Source: Treponema sp.
GTDB lineage: Bacteria; Spirochaetota; Spirochaetia; Treponematales; Treponemataceae
Length of the DNA: 64,000 nucleotides
Direction of reading: 5' to 3'
NCBI GenBank assembly: GCA_017551705.1
Contig: JAFZLA010000080.1
Location: 1 to 64,000 of the forward strand
Of this stretch, positions 42,261-50,994 are shown piece after piece (within the stretch, counting starts at the first letter, position 1; each line of letters starts with the position of its first letter). The translations under genes were made by a program, and so were the position numbers. The notes under the pieces were generated by a model. It did no database searches. It was not told where the DNA came from and was given only the letters and a program-made list of their open reading frames with translations.

Positions 42261-43840
42261 CGTTGTTGGTCTTTCTCCCGTATTCTATTAAAAACAGATT
42301 TTTGCAAATCAGATTCTTCCTGCGACATTTCGCCCGCTCCGTTTAGCTGGCGCTCGCTTTCTTTGACGCGCTGGGCTTGCTGGTTGTAAGAAAGTTCCAA
42401 GTTGATTTTTGCGCGGACGTTGGATGGGTCAACCAAGAGCGCGTTCTTAAAAAGTTCGGCCGCCTTTTGGTAGTCGCCCTCGCGCTGCGCGATTATTCCC
42501 GAATTGTAAAAAGCCGCGAACTTAATTTTGTTGGGCGCGTCGCCCGAAAGCTCGTTCATTTTTTCGAGCGCAGCCGCGTTTTCGTTTTGCATCAAGTAAG
42601 TTGTAGACAGTCCGTAAAGCGCGTATTGCTTGATTGTTTCGTCGCCGTTCGCTTTTGCCTCGTCAAGGCTTTGGTTAAATTTGGCCACCGCTTCGGTGTA
42701 CTGCTTTTGGTTCCAGTTCCAAACGGCGCCCAAAATCTTTTTTGATTCGTTGAACTCGCTGGAACAAGAAGTCAAGCAAAGGACTACCATTGACACCGCA
42801 AGCTTTTCGTGGAAGCCGCGCAAAGAAAATTCGCTTGCAAAGAAGCTTAGGATAAAGAAAATAATTCCCAAGGCGATAAAGAACAAGTGGCGGTCAACAG
42901 GCTGCATTTCGTAAGACATCGCGATTTTTTCGCCGTCCTTGTTGTTCTTGACCGAAGACAAAACTTTGTAGGCCGAGCCAAGCTCGGTGGCGTCAACAAA
43001 TTGCGCCGAAGCGCCTTTTACAAAACTAAAGCCTTGGCCGCCAAGGTTTTTCTTGTTGGCCTCGCGGACGCATTCCTTAATTTTATCAGAGCGCAAGGCG
43101 GTCTTTACCAAAGTCTTTTCGTCGCCGGCGTAAATTTCGGTTTCGCGCTCTTCGCCAAAGCCGATTATCACGACGCTGACGCCTTTTTTGAGGGCCAAAC
43201 CCAAGGCGCTTTCTAGGCCTGTGTCAGTCTCCTCTCCGTCGGTAAAGAGCCAAATTACAGGAGCGTTCGAAATGTTTTTTGGGAACGACTTTAGCGCCGC
43301 GTTGACGCCTTCGCCCAAGTTGCTTCCCGCCGAGCTCATCAATTTTGGAGACAAAAGTGAAATGAGGGAGCGGATTGACTCTGTGTCTTCGGTCAAGGGA
43401 ACGGCTATAATTCCGTTTCCCTTTGCAAGGACGGCGCTGGCGGGAACGCCTTGCTCTTCCATTCTGTCCAAGAGCTCTCCGGTGTAGGCCGCCGCAGCCT
43501 CCAAGCGCGTCAAGTTGTTGGGGCAGTCGCGCGCGGTCATGCTGTAAGAAATGTCAAAGACCATCGCAACGGCGTTTCCGTTCTTTTGCGCCGGCGTTGA
43601 CACAGTTCCCCAAGTGATTCCCGCTACGGCAAAAATCATCATGCACCAAGCGGCGGCCCTCAAAATTATTCTGGCCGAGACTCTTTTTTTTATGTTTTTG
43701 TATTCTTTTGTTTTTTTGTTTTTTGCGGACTTCATCAAAAGCGTGAAAGTTTTTTTGTAGGTCAGGGCGCTAAAGAACAAGGGAGGAACGATTAAAAGCA
43801 ATCCGTATAAAGCCCACGGCCGTTCAATGCTAAAGTTCAT
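42209..43840 (-). CDS. batB: BatB-BatC-type fusion: VWA domain plus TPR domain
   Basis: 543 residues. Two N-terminal membrane helices (about 10-27 and 58-80) are followed by a von Willebrand A domain with the MIDAS motif DISYS (Asp96, Ser98, Ser100) and TDGEE. A third helix lies near 318-335. Then comes RGFHEKLAVSMVVLCLTSCSS, which looks exactly like a lipoprotein signal peptide with lipobox Cys359, and then TPR repeats to the end. This suggests fusion of BatB with a BatC/BatE-type lipoprotein. ATG at 43840 follows AAGGAG. It overlaps batA by 4 nt. Confidence 0.9.
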   Translation of the reverse strand: MNFSIERPWALYGLLLIVPPLFFSALTYKKTFTLLMKSAKNKKTKEYKNIKKRVSARIILRAAAWCMMIFAVAGITWGTVSTPAQKNGNAVAMVFDISYSMTARDCPNNLTRLEAAAAYTGELLDRMEEQGVPASAVLAKGNGIIAVPLTEDTESIRSLISLLSPKLMSSAGSNLGEGVNAALKSFPKNISNAPVIWLFTDGEETDTGLESALGLALKKGVSVVIIGFGEERETEIYAGDEKTLVKTALRSDKIKECVREANKKNLGGQGFSFVKGASAQFVDATELGSAYKVLSSVKNNKDGEKIAMSYEMQPVDRHLFFIALGIIFFILSFFASEFSLRGFHEKLAVSMVVLCLTSCSSEFNESKKILGAVWNWNQKQYTEAVAKFNQSLDEAKANGDETIKQYALYGLSTTYLMQNENAAALEKMNELSGDAPNKIKFAAFYNSGIIAQREGDYQKAAELFKNALLVDPSNVRAKINLELSYNQQAQRVKESERQLNGAGEMSQEESDLQKSVFNRIREKDQQRWKNIQQEQKNSSPLDY

Positions 43841-44841
43841 ACAAACTCCTTGAGCAAAAATCTTCTGATGACCCAAGACAAGCTAAAAATAATTATCGCG
43901 GCAAAAAGAAATTTGTCGTAGTACTGTTTGTTGACGTTTCGCAAATAATAGTTTTGAGCGACGCTCTCGCGCCTTGTAATCGCGGCAAGCGCCGTCGAAA
44001 GCGCGGGCAAGTTTTCTACGCTGTAGTAGTGGCCGCCCGAGCTAAGGGCGATTTTTTCCAAGGGAGTGGAGTCAAAAGCCGAGTCAAGGTAGCCTGTGTA
44101 TTCTTTTCCGGTGTAAGGGTCTTTGTAGTCAAGAGGAACGGAGCCACGAGTTCCGATTCCGACTGTGTATAAAGTTATCTTGTTTTCTACCGCCAGCTTG
44201 GCCGCCGTGTCGGGATGAATTTCTCCTGCGTTGTTTTCGCCGTCGGTTATAAGAACGATGGACTTGCGCGGCGCCTTTGACGTTGACAAGTGGTAGATGG
44301 CCGAGCTTAGGCCCGTGCCAATCGCGGTTCCTTCGCCCATCTCGCCAAGGGTCAAGGAGTCCAGGCGGCTTTCAAAGTATTCCAAGTCCGACGTTGGCGG
44401 AACGACAATCGCCGCTTCGTTTCCCATCGCTACAAGGCCGTAAGAGGCGCCTGAATTTTTTTGAACCAAATTGTGGGTGGCTTGTTTGGCTGCGTCGATG
44501 CGCAGGCCGCCGCCTATGTCGCGGGCCGCCATTGAAGGGCTTGTGTCCAATACAAAAATTATGTCGGCGCCGCGGGTTGTGTAAACCCGTTCCTGCTCGC
44601 TGACAACTGGATCGGCAAACGCAAGGACAATCATCACAAAGGCCGCGAACACAAGGCTTGTGGACACTGCCGAGGTGAAATTCAAAAGTTTGTTGTCCCA
44701 AGAAAAAACATAGCCGCCCCAGTCCGCGAAAGTCAGGGGAAAGCTGATTCGTTGCAAGAGGCCAATTTTTCTAAAAACCAAAAAGAGAGGAATCAAGAGC
44801 AGGAGAAAAAAAGCTCCAGGATTCATAAAGCTAAAGGACAT
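43837..44841 (-). CDS. batA: BatA-type VWA membrane protein
   Basis: 334 residues. N-terminal helices (about 8-25 and 58-76), a von Willebrand A domain with complete MIDAS motif DTSPS (Asp99, Ser101, Ser103) and ITDGENN, and a C-terminal helix. Typical BatA order. It overlaps its neighbours at both ends. BatA and BatB are thought to form a membrane complex acted on by the MoxR ATPase. Confidence 0.93.
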   Translation of the reverse strand: MSFSFMNPGAFFLLLLIPLFLVFRKIGLLQRISFPLTFADWGGYVFSWDNKLLNFTSAVSTSLVFAAFVMIVLAFADPVVSEQERVYTTRGADIIFVLDTSPSMAARDIGGGLRIDAAKQATHNLVQKNSGASYGLVAMGNEAAIVVPPTSDLEYFESRLDSLTLGEMGEGTAIGTGLSSAIYHLSTSKAPRKSIVLITDGENNAGEIHPDTAAKLAVENKITLYTVGIGTRGSVPLDYKDPYTGKEYTGYLDSAFDSTPLEKIALSSGGHYYSVENLPALSTALAAITRRESVAQNYYLRNVNKQYYDKFLFAAIIIFSLSWVIRRFLLKEFV

Positions 44842-45895
44842 TCACTCCCTCCTCCGATTCTTCGTCGCTTTCAAAAAGCGCGATCGCCTTGAGCGCCATG
44901 TCGCTCAATGACTTTCGCTCGTAGTTTGCCAGCTTGGCTTGGTGCTCGGCGGGCGGATACAGCTGAGAGTCGATTGAGTCGTGGGCGTAACGGATGTAGT
45001 CAGTTCTGATGAACATTGAGGTCAAGTCTTCGACGCTGTAGGCGATTGAGTCTGGAATTTCGCCCAAACAAATTTTGTTAAAGCCTTCCCTTATGCCTCG
45101 CGCCGACGCCGACTTGAAGGGGTAGTCGAACCTAAAGTCTAAGTAAGCGCGCGTGATGTTTTGCAAGGCCGCGCAAAAGTCTATGTCGCTTATTTTTTTG
45201 TTGCGGTAAAGCCGCTTGATTTTTTTGATTGCCGTTGTCGAATTCTTTTTGTAGGCTTGTCTTATGGACATGTGCTTGAGCCATCTGCGGATGTCGCCAA
45301 ATTTAATCAAGGCCCTCAAAAGCAAGGCGAACAATATCAGGGCTAAAAGCAAAATGGCAAAGAGCGCGTATGTCGTTCCAGGAATGATAAAGGGCGGCGC
45401 CGGCGGCTGCATGTCTTGAAGGTTTGTTTTTTCTACGATTGACTTGATTTCTATCGGCTCGAACAAAATCGAGTAAGAAATGTTTTTGTTCTTGTCCTTT
45501 TCGCTCAGGCTCAAAATTGAGAACAAGTCAAAGGACGGAAACTCAATCACGCCCGGCCGCCAAGGAATTATTTGAAGGCTTATGACATATTCCATGTCGT
45601 TGCGGCTAAAGTGGGCGCTCTTTATTGTGAGCGAATTGTAAAGGTTTCTAAAGGGAAATTTGCTTGTGTCGATCTCTTCTTCCATCACCAAGTCGGCGTT
45701 TGGAAAAAAGTCAACCGCGCTTCTAAAGGCGTAGCGCAATTCCGCTTGGTCTCCTACAAAAACTTCCAGCGGAATCAACGACTGCGAAACTTCGGACGCG
45801 TTTTCCGAAACGTTTTCAAAATAGTTTTGCGCAGGAGAAAGAGAAGGGCAAACTGCGACAATCGCGGCCAAAAGGGCTGCCTTGATTTTTTTCAT
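44831..45895 (-). CDS. Bat-operon membrane protein (DUF4381-like position)
   Basis: 354 residues. Signal peptide (ALLAAIVAVCPSLSPAQ), a periplasmic beta-rich part, one membrane helix near 175-200 (YALFAILLLALILFALLLRA) and a C-terminal cytoplasmic helical part. Its place between DUF58 and BatA, and the layout, match the DUF4381-like gene of many MoxR operons. Overlaps DUF58 by 4 nt and batA by 11 nt. Confidence 0.8.
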   Translation of the reverse strand: MKKIKAALLAAIVAVCPSLSPAQNYFENVSENASEVSQSLIPLEVFVGDQAELRYAFRSAVDFFPNADLVMEEEIDTSKFPFRNLYNSLTIKSAHFSRNDMEYVISLQIIPWRPGVIEFPSFDLFSILSLSEKDKNKNISYSILFEPIEIKSIVEKTNLQDMQPPAPPFIIPGTTYALFAILLLALILFALLLRALIKFGDIRRWLKHMSIRQAYKKNSTTAIKKIKRLYRNKKISDIDFCAALQNITRAYLDFRFDYPFKSASARGIREGFNKICLGEIPDSIAYSVEDLTSMFIRTDYIRYAHDSIDSQLYPPAEHQAKLANYERKSLSDMALKAIALFESDEESEEGVNVL

Positions 45896-46782
45896 ACGGC
45901 TTCCCTCTGGGTAAAGAAATTAAGCAGCGCGCTCAAGGGGTCCTCGCTGGTCGAAATCGAAAGGGGAACTCCGCCGCGCCTTAGAACTATGTCTGTCCAT
46001 CGTTTGGTTCGCATGGCCGCGTCTTCGCGCCACTGGCCTCTAAAAGTTTTTGACATTGTCGGAAAAAGTTTTCGCAATCCGGTTTCTGAGTCGCGGACTG
46101 TTATCGAACCGATTTCGGGGAGCGAAGAGTCCATGCTGTCGGTTATTCTGACGGCCACCGTGTCGTGGCGCGACGAAAGGTTTGCAAAGGCGTCTTCCCA
46201 ACCGCCGGCCCTAAAGTCTGATATTACAAAAACCAGCGAGCGCTTTTTTAAAAGCTTTCCCGCGGCTTGCAAGGCGGCGGCGAGCGCTGTTCCCCGGCGC
46301 AAGGGCGGCTGCTCGTCCAAGCGCGAAAGCAAGAGCATCGTTTGGTTTGAAGAATTTTTTGGCTTTACCGCAAATTCGATGTCGCCCGAAAAAAGCGCCG
46401 CGCCTACTGGGTTTGCGTTGCGCTCCGCGCTAAGGGTAAGCAGCGCGGCGATTTCTGTGGCGCTTTCGAGCCTGGTCTTGTTCTTTGTTCCCTCTTGCAT
46501 CGAAATGGAACGGTCTACGATTAAAAATATTTGCAGCTCGCGCTCCTCGTCAAAAAGCTTTACAAAGGGTTTTCCGCTGCGGGCGGTGACGTTCCAGTCG
46601 ATTGTTCGGACGTCGTCGCCGCGCAAGTATTCGCGCACGCCGGCAAATTCGATTCCTTGTCCGTGATACAAGGAGCGGAAAGTTCCGTTTTGCATCGCGG
46701 AGGCAAGAGAAGTTGTGGTTATTCTAAGAACAGCCGCGCGCTTTATTAAAGACTCGCGGTCCGAAATCAAATTTTCCGCCAT
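45892..46782 (-). CDS. DUF58 domain protein
   Basis: 296 residues. The DUF58 signature GIEFAGVREYLRGDDVRTIDWNVTARSGKPFVK is complete, followed by a VWA-like part (FLIVDRSISMQ, FVISDFRAGG). No membrane helix. DUF58 proteins are standard MoxR partners. The start is 19 nt after the moxR stop. Confidence 0.93.
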   Translation of the reverse strand: MAENLISDRESLIKRAAVLRITTTSLASAMQNGTFRSLYHGQGIEFAGVREYLRGDDVRTIDWNVTARSGKPFVKLFDEERELQIFLIVDRSISMQEGTKNKTRLESATEIAALLTLSAERNANPVGAALFSGDIEFAVKPKNSSNQTMLLLSRLDEQPPLRRGTALAAALQAAGKLLKKRSLVFVISDFRAGGWEDAFANLSSRHDTVAVRITDSMDSSLPEIGSITVRDSETGLRKLFPTMSKTFRGQWREDAAMRTKRWTDIVLRRGGVPLSISTSEDPLSALLNFFTQREAV

Positions 46783-46801
46783 TTATTAAATCCAAGTTGT
46801 A

Positions 46802-47794
46802 TTACGGAAGCGGAGTCAATTCCAAAATCTTTTCGATAATGTCGTCGGCGCTTACATTGGACGCGGCCGCCTCGTAAGACAAAACCAAGCGGTGGCGCAA
46901 AACGTTCTTGGCCACGGCCTTGATGTCGTCGGGCAAAACAAAAGAGCGGCCGCTGAACAAGGCCTGAACTTTGGCGCACTGCAACAAGGCGATTCCCGCG
47001 CGGGGAGAGGCGCCGTAGTCGATGTACTTTGAAATGTCGTCTTTTCCAGATGACATGGAATTTGTCGGGCGGGTGATGTTCACTATCGAAACTATGTATT
47101 CGACGATTTTTTCGTCGCAAACGATTCTTTCCAAAAGGCTTTTGCACTTGCGCAAAATTTGCTGGCTAAAGACTTGGTTCACGGGGACCGCCGAGGCGTT
47201 TCCGCAAGTTTTTACGATTTCGATTTCTTCGGAGGCCGTGGGGTAGGGAACTACGATTTTCATCAAAAAGCGGTCCAATTCCGCTTCGGGCAAATTGTAG
47301 GTTCCTTCCTGCTCGATGGGGTTTTGCGTGGCCAAAACAAAGAAGGGGTCGGGCAGCTTGTATGTGGTCTCGCCGATTGTAACTTGGCGCTCGGCCATTG
47401 ACTCAAGCAAGGCGCTCTGGACCTTTGCCGGAGCGCGGTTGATTTCGTCGGCAAAGACCACGTTGGTGAACACCGGGCCCTTGTGGACGCTAAAGCGGCC
47501 TGTGTTTTGCTCGTACATCAAAGTTCCGGTAAGGTCCGCCGGAAGCAAGTCGGGAGTGAACTGGATGCGCTTAAAGTCCAAGCCCGAAAGCTCGGCAAAG
47601 GTGCGCACGGCCAAGGTTTTTGCAAGGCCTGGAACGCCTTCAAGCAATATGTGGCCGCCGGCTACCATGGCGGTCAAAATTCCGTCGATGACTTGGCTTT
47701 GGCCCACCAAGCGCTTGGCGGCCTCGGTGCGGCATTTTTCAGCGATTTCGCGGCATTCCTTAAGGTCGTTTTCGTTGATTTCTGGTTTTTCCAT
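46802..47794 (-). CDS. moxR: MoxR-family AAA+ ATPase
   Basis: 330 residues. Walker A GVPGLAKT, Walker B VVFADEINRAPAKVQSALLE, sensor 1 ATQNPIEQEGTYNLPEAELDRF and the C-terminal lid ASPRAGIALL. MoxR ATPases act as chaperone-like factors for the VWA proteins in the same operon. It leads the operon moxR-DUF58-DUF4381-like-batA-batB/C-batD-smr-dnaJ. The ATG has a TTGGAG site. A TATATAA box lies about 25 nt upstream, back-to-back with the aminotransferase promoter. Confidence 0.96.
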   Translation of the reverse strand: MEKPEINENDLKECREIAEKCRTEAAKRLVGQSQVIDGILTAMVAGGHILLEGVPGLAKTLAVRTFAELSGLDFKRIQFTPDLLPADLTGTLMYEQNTGRFSVHKGPVFTNVVFADEINRAPAKVQSALLESMAERQVTIGETTYKLPDPFFVLATQNPIEQEGTYNLPEAELDRFLMKIVVPYPTASEEIEIVKTCGNASAVPVNQVFSQQILRKCKSLLERIVCDEKIVEYIVSIVNITRPTNSMSSGKDDISKYIDYGASPRAGIALLQCAKVQALFSGRSFVLPDDIKAVAKNVLRHRLVLSYEAAASNVSADDIIEKILELTPLP

Positions 47795-47858
47795 AAGTTA
47801 ACTCCAATTTTTATATACAGAAAATGAATATTTATTCATACTTTTTGCATACTTATTC

Positions 47859-47888
47859 TTGACATTCAAGCCTTGTTTAGCGTATTAT
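47859..47888 (+). promoter_or_regulatory. Aminotransferase promoter, leaderless candidate
   Basis: TTGACA (47859-47864), 18-nt spacer, TATTAT (47883-47888), then 8 nt to the ATG at 47897. Confidence 0.7.
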
Positions 47889-47896
47889 ATCATATC

Positions 47897-49192
47897 ATGT
47901 TGAACCCTTTAGCGCAAGAATTAAACGACATTTTAAAGGACACTTCGGCCGATTTTTTGTTTTCGGACTTTGGCCGCAGGATTTATTTTCCCAACGGAAT
48001 CATAGCGCAAAGCGGCGAGGCCAAGAAGTTTGGCTACACGGCCAACGGAACGATCGGAACCACGATCATCGACGGCCGTCCCGCGATGCTCAACGCCATC
48101 CACAGGCATGTTCCTGAGTTCGGCAGCGCCGCCTTGGTTGGCTACGCCCCGACGGCCGGAAACCCGGACTTGCGCGAGGCTTGGCGCCAAGACATGATAC
48201 GCAAGAATCCTTCGCTCGAGATGAAGGACTTTTCGCAGCCGGTATTGGTTCCGGGGCTTACGGCCGGCATTTCTTACGTGGCCGACTTGTTCTTTGACCA
48301 AACCAAGCCCCTTTTGGCGGCTGACCCCAGCTGGGACAATTACGCCTTGATCGCCGAAGCCCGCCGCGACGCGCCCTTCCACCAATTCAAGATGTTCAAC
48401 AACGGAAAGTTCGACATAGACTCGCTTGAAGCGGCCCTCAAAAAAGAGTGCGAGCAAAACAAAAGCGCCCGCCTCTTGCTCAACTTTCCGCAAAACCCGT
48501 CGGGCTACTCTCCGACCCGCGACGAGGCCAAAAAAATCGTCGCCATGCTAAAATCGCTCGCCGAGGCCGGAAACAAAATTCTTGCCATAAGCGACGACGC
48601 CTACTTTGGCCTCAACTACGAGGACCAAATCGAGCCCCAGTCGCTCTTTGCCCAAACTTGCGACTTGCACCCCAACATTCTGGCCGTAAAAATCGACGGC
48701 CCCACAAAAGAAGACTTTGTCTGGGGCTTTAGGGCGGGCTTTGTCACATTCGGCTGCAAGGGCTTTACCCGCGAGCAATACCAGGCTTTGGTTACAAAAT
48801 TGATGGGAACAATCCGTTCCTCAGTAAGCTGCTCGTCAACTCCGCCCCAGTCATTCTTGCTTAGGGCGATGACCGAGGAGTCCGAAGAATTTGAGGCCGA
48901 AAAATTGGAATACCGCGCCGTCCTTGAGGAGCGCTACAATAAAGTCCGCGCCTTTGTGGACAACCATTCTTCAAAAGTGGTCGAGCCCCTTCCGTTCAAC
49001 TCGGGCTATTTTATGAGCTTTGAGGTAAAAGGAAAGGACGCGGAAGAATTGCGCAAAAAGCTTTTGCATGACTACGGAATCGGAACCGTTTCAATCGACA
49101 GCCACACTTTGCGCGTTGCCTTTAGCTCTCTCGAAGCGGAGCAAATTGACGAAGTTTATGCGACAATCTACAAAGCTGCGGACGAACTTTAA
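47897..49192 (+). CDS. Class I/II PLP-dependent aminotransferase
   Basis: 431 residues. The PLP-binding Lys is in DGPTKEDFVWGFRAGF, which matches SKxxxxxGxRxG. LLNFPQNPSGYSPTRDEA supplies the NP(T/S)G motif, and SDDAYFGL the Asp-x-x-Tyr. The N-terminus includes a substrate-binding GYAPTAGNPDLREA. Amino-donor specificity cannot be read off; aromatic or aspartate-type are both possible. The ATG is close to the -10 and has no ribosome site. The following lipoprotein gene overlaps by 35 nt. Confidence 0.92.
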   Translation: MLNPLAQELNDILKDTSADFLFSDFGRRIYFPNGIIAQSGEAKKFGYTANGTIGTTIIDGRPAMLNAIHRHVPEFGSAALVGYAPTAGNPDLREAWRQDMIRKNPSLEMKDFSQPVLVPGLTAGISYVADLFFDQTKPLLAADPSWDNYALIAEARRDAPFHQFKMFNNGKFDIDSLEAALKKECEQNKSARLLLNFPQNPSGYSPTRDEAKKIVAMLKSLAEAGNKILAISDDAYFGLNYEDQIEPQSLFAQTCDLHPNILAVKIDGPTKEDFVWGFRAGFVTFGCKGFTREQYQALVTKLMGTIRSSVSCSSTPPQSFLLRAMTEESEEFEAEKLEYRAVLEERYNKVRAFVDNHSSKVVEPLPFNSGYFMSFEVKGKDAEELRKKLLHDYGIGTVSIDSHTLRVAFSSLEAEQIDEVYATIYKAADEL

Positions 49193-50432
49193 GACAGCCC
49201 TAATCGCGGTCTTGGCCATTCTCCTTGCGTCTTGCTCAAAGCGGCAAGAGCGCTTGGTTTTGTGGACCAATAACGTCGACTTTGTTTCTTTTGCGGAACT
49301 CTTTAACGCAAGCCAAAACAAGGCCAGAATCGTAGCCTACTATTACGACGCTCCCACAAGCAAGTATGCCTCCGCAAGCCCAGCGGCCAGGCCGGACATT
49401 CTTGCGGGAAGCTGCTTGCAGGCCGGCATCCAAAAAAAAGAGTTTGCAAATTTAAATTCTTTGTTTGGAAAAAAAGGCCCTCTTTTAAGAGACGATTTTT
49501 ACGAGCCGCTTTTAAAGGCTTGCAGCCATAACGAAAAGCAATATTTGGTTCCAGTCAGCTACAACTTGCCGTCGCTTGTCTTTTATTCCGGCAACTACGA
49601 GAACGTTTTGGGCGCCACGATGCTTTCGTTTGACACGATAAAAGAAATTTCAAAACAGTACAACGCCAAGAACAAGGCCGGCGTTTACACGTCGATGGGC
49701 TTTGGCCCCTTGTGGTCCAGCGACTTTTTGTACTTGGTCTTTAAGGACAAGGGCGTTTTCTTTAATGTCGAGGGCCAAAAAATTTCTTACACCGAGAACA
49801 TGTTTGAAAAAAGCGTCGAGTTTGTAAAAGACTGGGTGGGCGAAATAAACGGCGGCGTCAAGAGCGAAGAGGACTTTGCGTTTAAGTATTTGTACATGCC
49901 ATTTTACAGCCAGGTTCAAAAGGGCCGCAGCCTTTTTGCTTTTGCGTCAAGCCGCGACCTTTTGTCGCTTTCCAACGACAAAATTAGAGACTTGGACTTT
50001 AGGTGGATTTGCAACGACGGAAAAATCCAAATAGAAGATGACTTTGTAAGCGTTGGAATTGTTTCAAAAAGCAAGCATAAGGGAGCGGCAAAAAAATTCG
50101 TCCTATGGCTTATGAACGAAAAGACGCAAAGAAGCATTTTGGAAAGAAAATTCAAGATGGGTTTGGAAACCGACAGCTTTGGAATAGCGGGCGGCTTTTC
50201 TTCGCTTAAGGGCGCGACTGAAAAAATATTTCCCTTGTACTATCGCGTCATGATTGCAAACACGCCTATAGCCGACCGCTTGGCCGCGCCGCAAGCGTTT
50301 CCCGCCAACTGGGAGCGAATCAAAAAATACGTCGTAGAGCCATACATTTTGGCGGCCTGTTCCGAGGACGAATCCAAGAACAAGAGCATAAACGAGCGCT
50401 ACGAGGATTTTTTGGCTTCTGAAGTTAAATAG
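49158..50432 (+). CDS. Extracellular solute-binding lipoprotein, SBP family 1
   Basis: About 424 residues. A lipoprotein signal ends in LLASC with the lipobox Cys, so LspA would process it. The mature part has the family 1 (maltose/sugar-type) binding-protein layout: LVLWTNNVDFVSFAELFN, then VPVSYNLPSLVFY and KGAAKKFVLWLMNEKTQRSI. It starts at an ATG inside the 3' end of the aminotransferase gene with only a weak ribosome site, so translation may depend on coupling. No permease genes are next to it. Confidence 0.85.
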   Translation: MRQSTKLRTNFKTALIAVLAILLASCSKRQERLVLWTNNVDFVSFAELFNASQNKARIVAYYYDAPTSKYASASPAARPDILAGSCLQAGIQKKEFANLNSLFGKKGPLLRDDFYEPLLKACSHNEKQYLVPVSYNLPSLVFYSGNYENVLGATMLSFDTIKEISKQYNAKNKAGVYTSMGFGPLWSSDFLYLVFKDKGVFFNVEGQKISYTENMFEKSVEFVKDWVGEINGGVKSEEDFAFKYLYMPFYSQVQKGRSLFAFASSRDLLSLSNDKIRDLDFRWICNDGKIQIEDDFVSVGIVSKSKHKGAAKKFVLWLMNEKTQRSILERKFKMGLETDSFGIAGGFSSLKGATEKIFPLYYRVMIANTPIADRLAAPQAFPANWERIKKYVVEPYILAACSEDESKNKSINERYEDFLASEVK

Positions 50433-50436
50433 GAAC

Positions 50437-50823
50437 TTACGCTTTTACGGAAAAGAGCGCGCCCGCTTGGGGCAAGAGTCCGGTTTGCGCGAGCGCCGCT
50501 TGGTTGGCTTGGGTGCTTTGCGCGATTTCTTTTTGAATCTTTTTAATCAAGACGTCGGCCTGGCCTTCGTTTATCTTGATTGTCTTTTTGGGCGAATTTT
50601 GAAGGCCCTTTATTCTGCTAAGATTGTCAATCAAAGAGTTTAGGATTTGAATTTTTGAAAGCGAGACGCCGTTCTGTCCCTTTGGAGCGGCCACTCCCGA
50701 GATGTGATTGAACTGGGCGTAAATTACAGCTGACGGATTTACGGGAACAAAAAGTTTTCCGCTGGCTCCGCTTGACGAGACATGATAGCTGTATGGGTTC
50801 AAATTTGTAATATTTGAAATCAT
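50437..50823 (-). CDS. Small protein of unknown function driven by a perfect sigma-28 promoter
   Basis: 128 residues, no signal peptide or membrane helix. The N-terminus is Ser/Asn/Tyr-rich (MISNITNLNPYSYHVSSSG), and the rest is helical (VSLSKIQILNSLIDNLSRIKG) with a Gln/Ala-rich end. I do not recognise a family. ATG has GGAG 7 nt upstream. The promoter is a perfect match to the flagellar sigma consensus (50844-50870), which places the gene in the flaB/fliS regulon. It could be a flagellar cytoplasmic, export or chemotaxis-linked protein. The promoter evidence is strong; the function is open. Confidence 0.8.
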   Translation of the reverse strand: MISNITNLNPYSYHVSSSGASGKLFVPVNPSAVIYAQFNHISGVAAPKGQNGVSLSKIQILNSLIDNLSRIKGLQNSPKKTIKINEGQADVLIKKIQKEIAQSTQANQAALAQTGLLPQAGALFSVKA

Positions 50824-50843
50824 ATTTTTACGCTCCGCTTTTA

Positions 50844-50870
50844 TTATCGGCTGGCGGCGCAAAAACTTTA
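50844..50870 (-). promoter_or_regulatory. Perfect sigma-28 promoter
   Basis: On the minus strand TAAAGTTT (50863-50870), exactly 11 nt, and GCCGATAA (50844-50851). All 16 consensus positions match. Confidence 0.93.
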
Positions 50871-50902
50871 GGCTGGCCCATAAGCGAAAGGCGCCGCCGC
50901 AA

Positions 50903-50944
50903 CCGCAACATCCGCGCTCGCAGCCAAACTCGCGCGGCCAGCGG
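50903..50944 (+). repeat. 42-bp dispersed repeat, copy 2
   Basis: 38 of 42 positions match 4917-4958, same orientation. Here it lies between a sigma-28 promoter and the end of the candidate RNA, in DNA with no accepted gene. Confidence 0.75.
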
Positions 50945-50964
50945 CCTTTTTGAACTTTTAGCGC

Positions 50965-50994
50965 AAAAAAAAAGGCTCGAACTTGTCGAGCCTT
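50965..50994 (-). terminator. Intrinsic terminator of the candidate RNA
   Basis: Perfect 9-bp stem AAGGCTCGA/TCGAGCCTT with a 5-nt loop, followed on the minus strand by nine T. Confidence 0.88.

Noticed and set aside
50972-50994. GTTCGAGCC in the candidate RNA, resembling a tRNA T arm and hence tmRNA
   Set aside because: It is part of a perfect hairpin followed by nine T, a standard terminator; no acceptor stem or CCA end is present.
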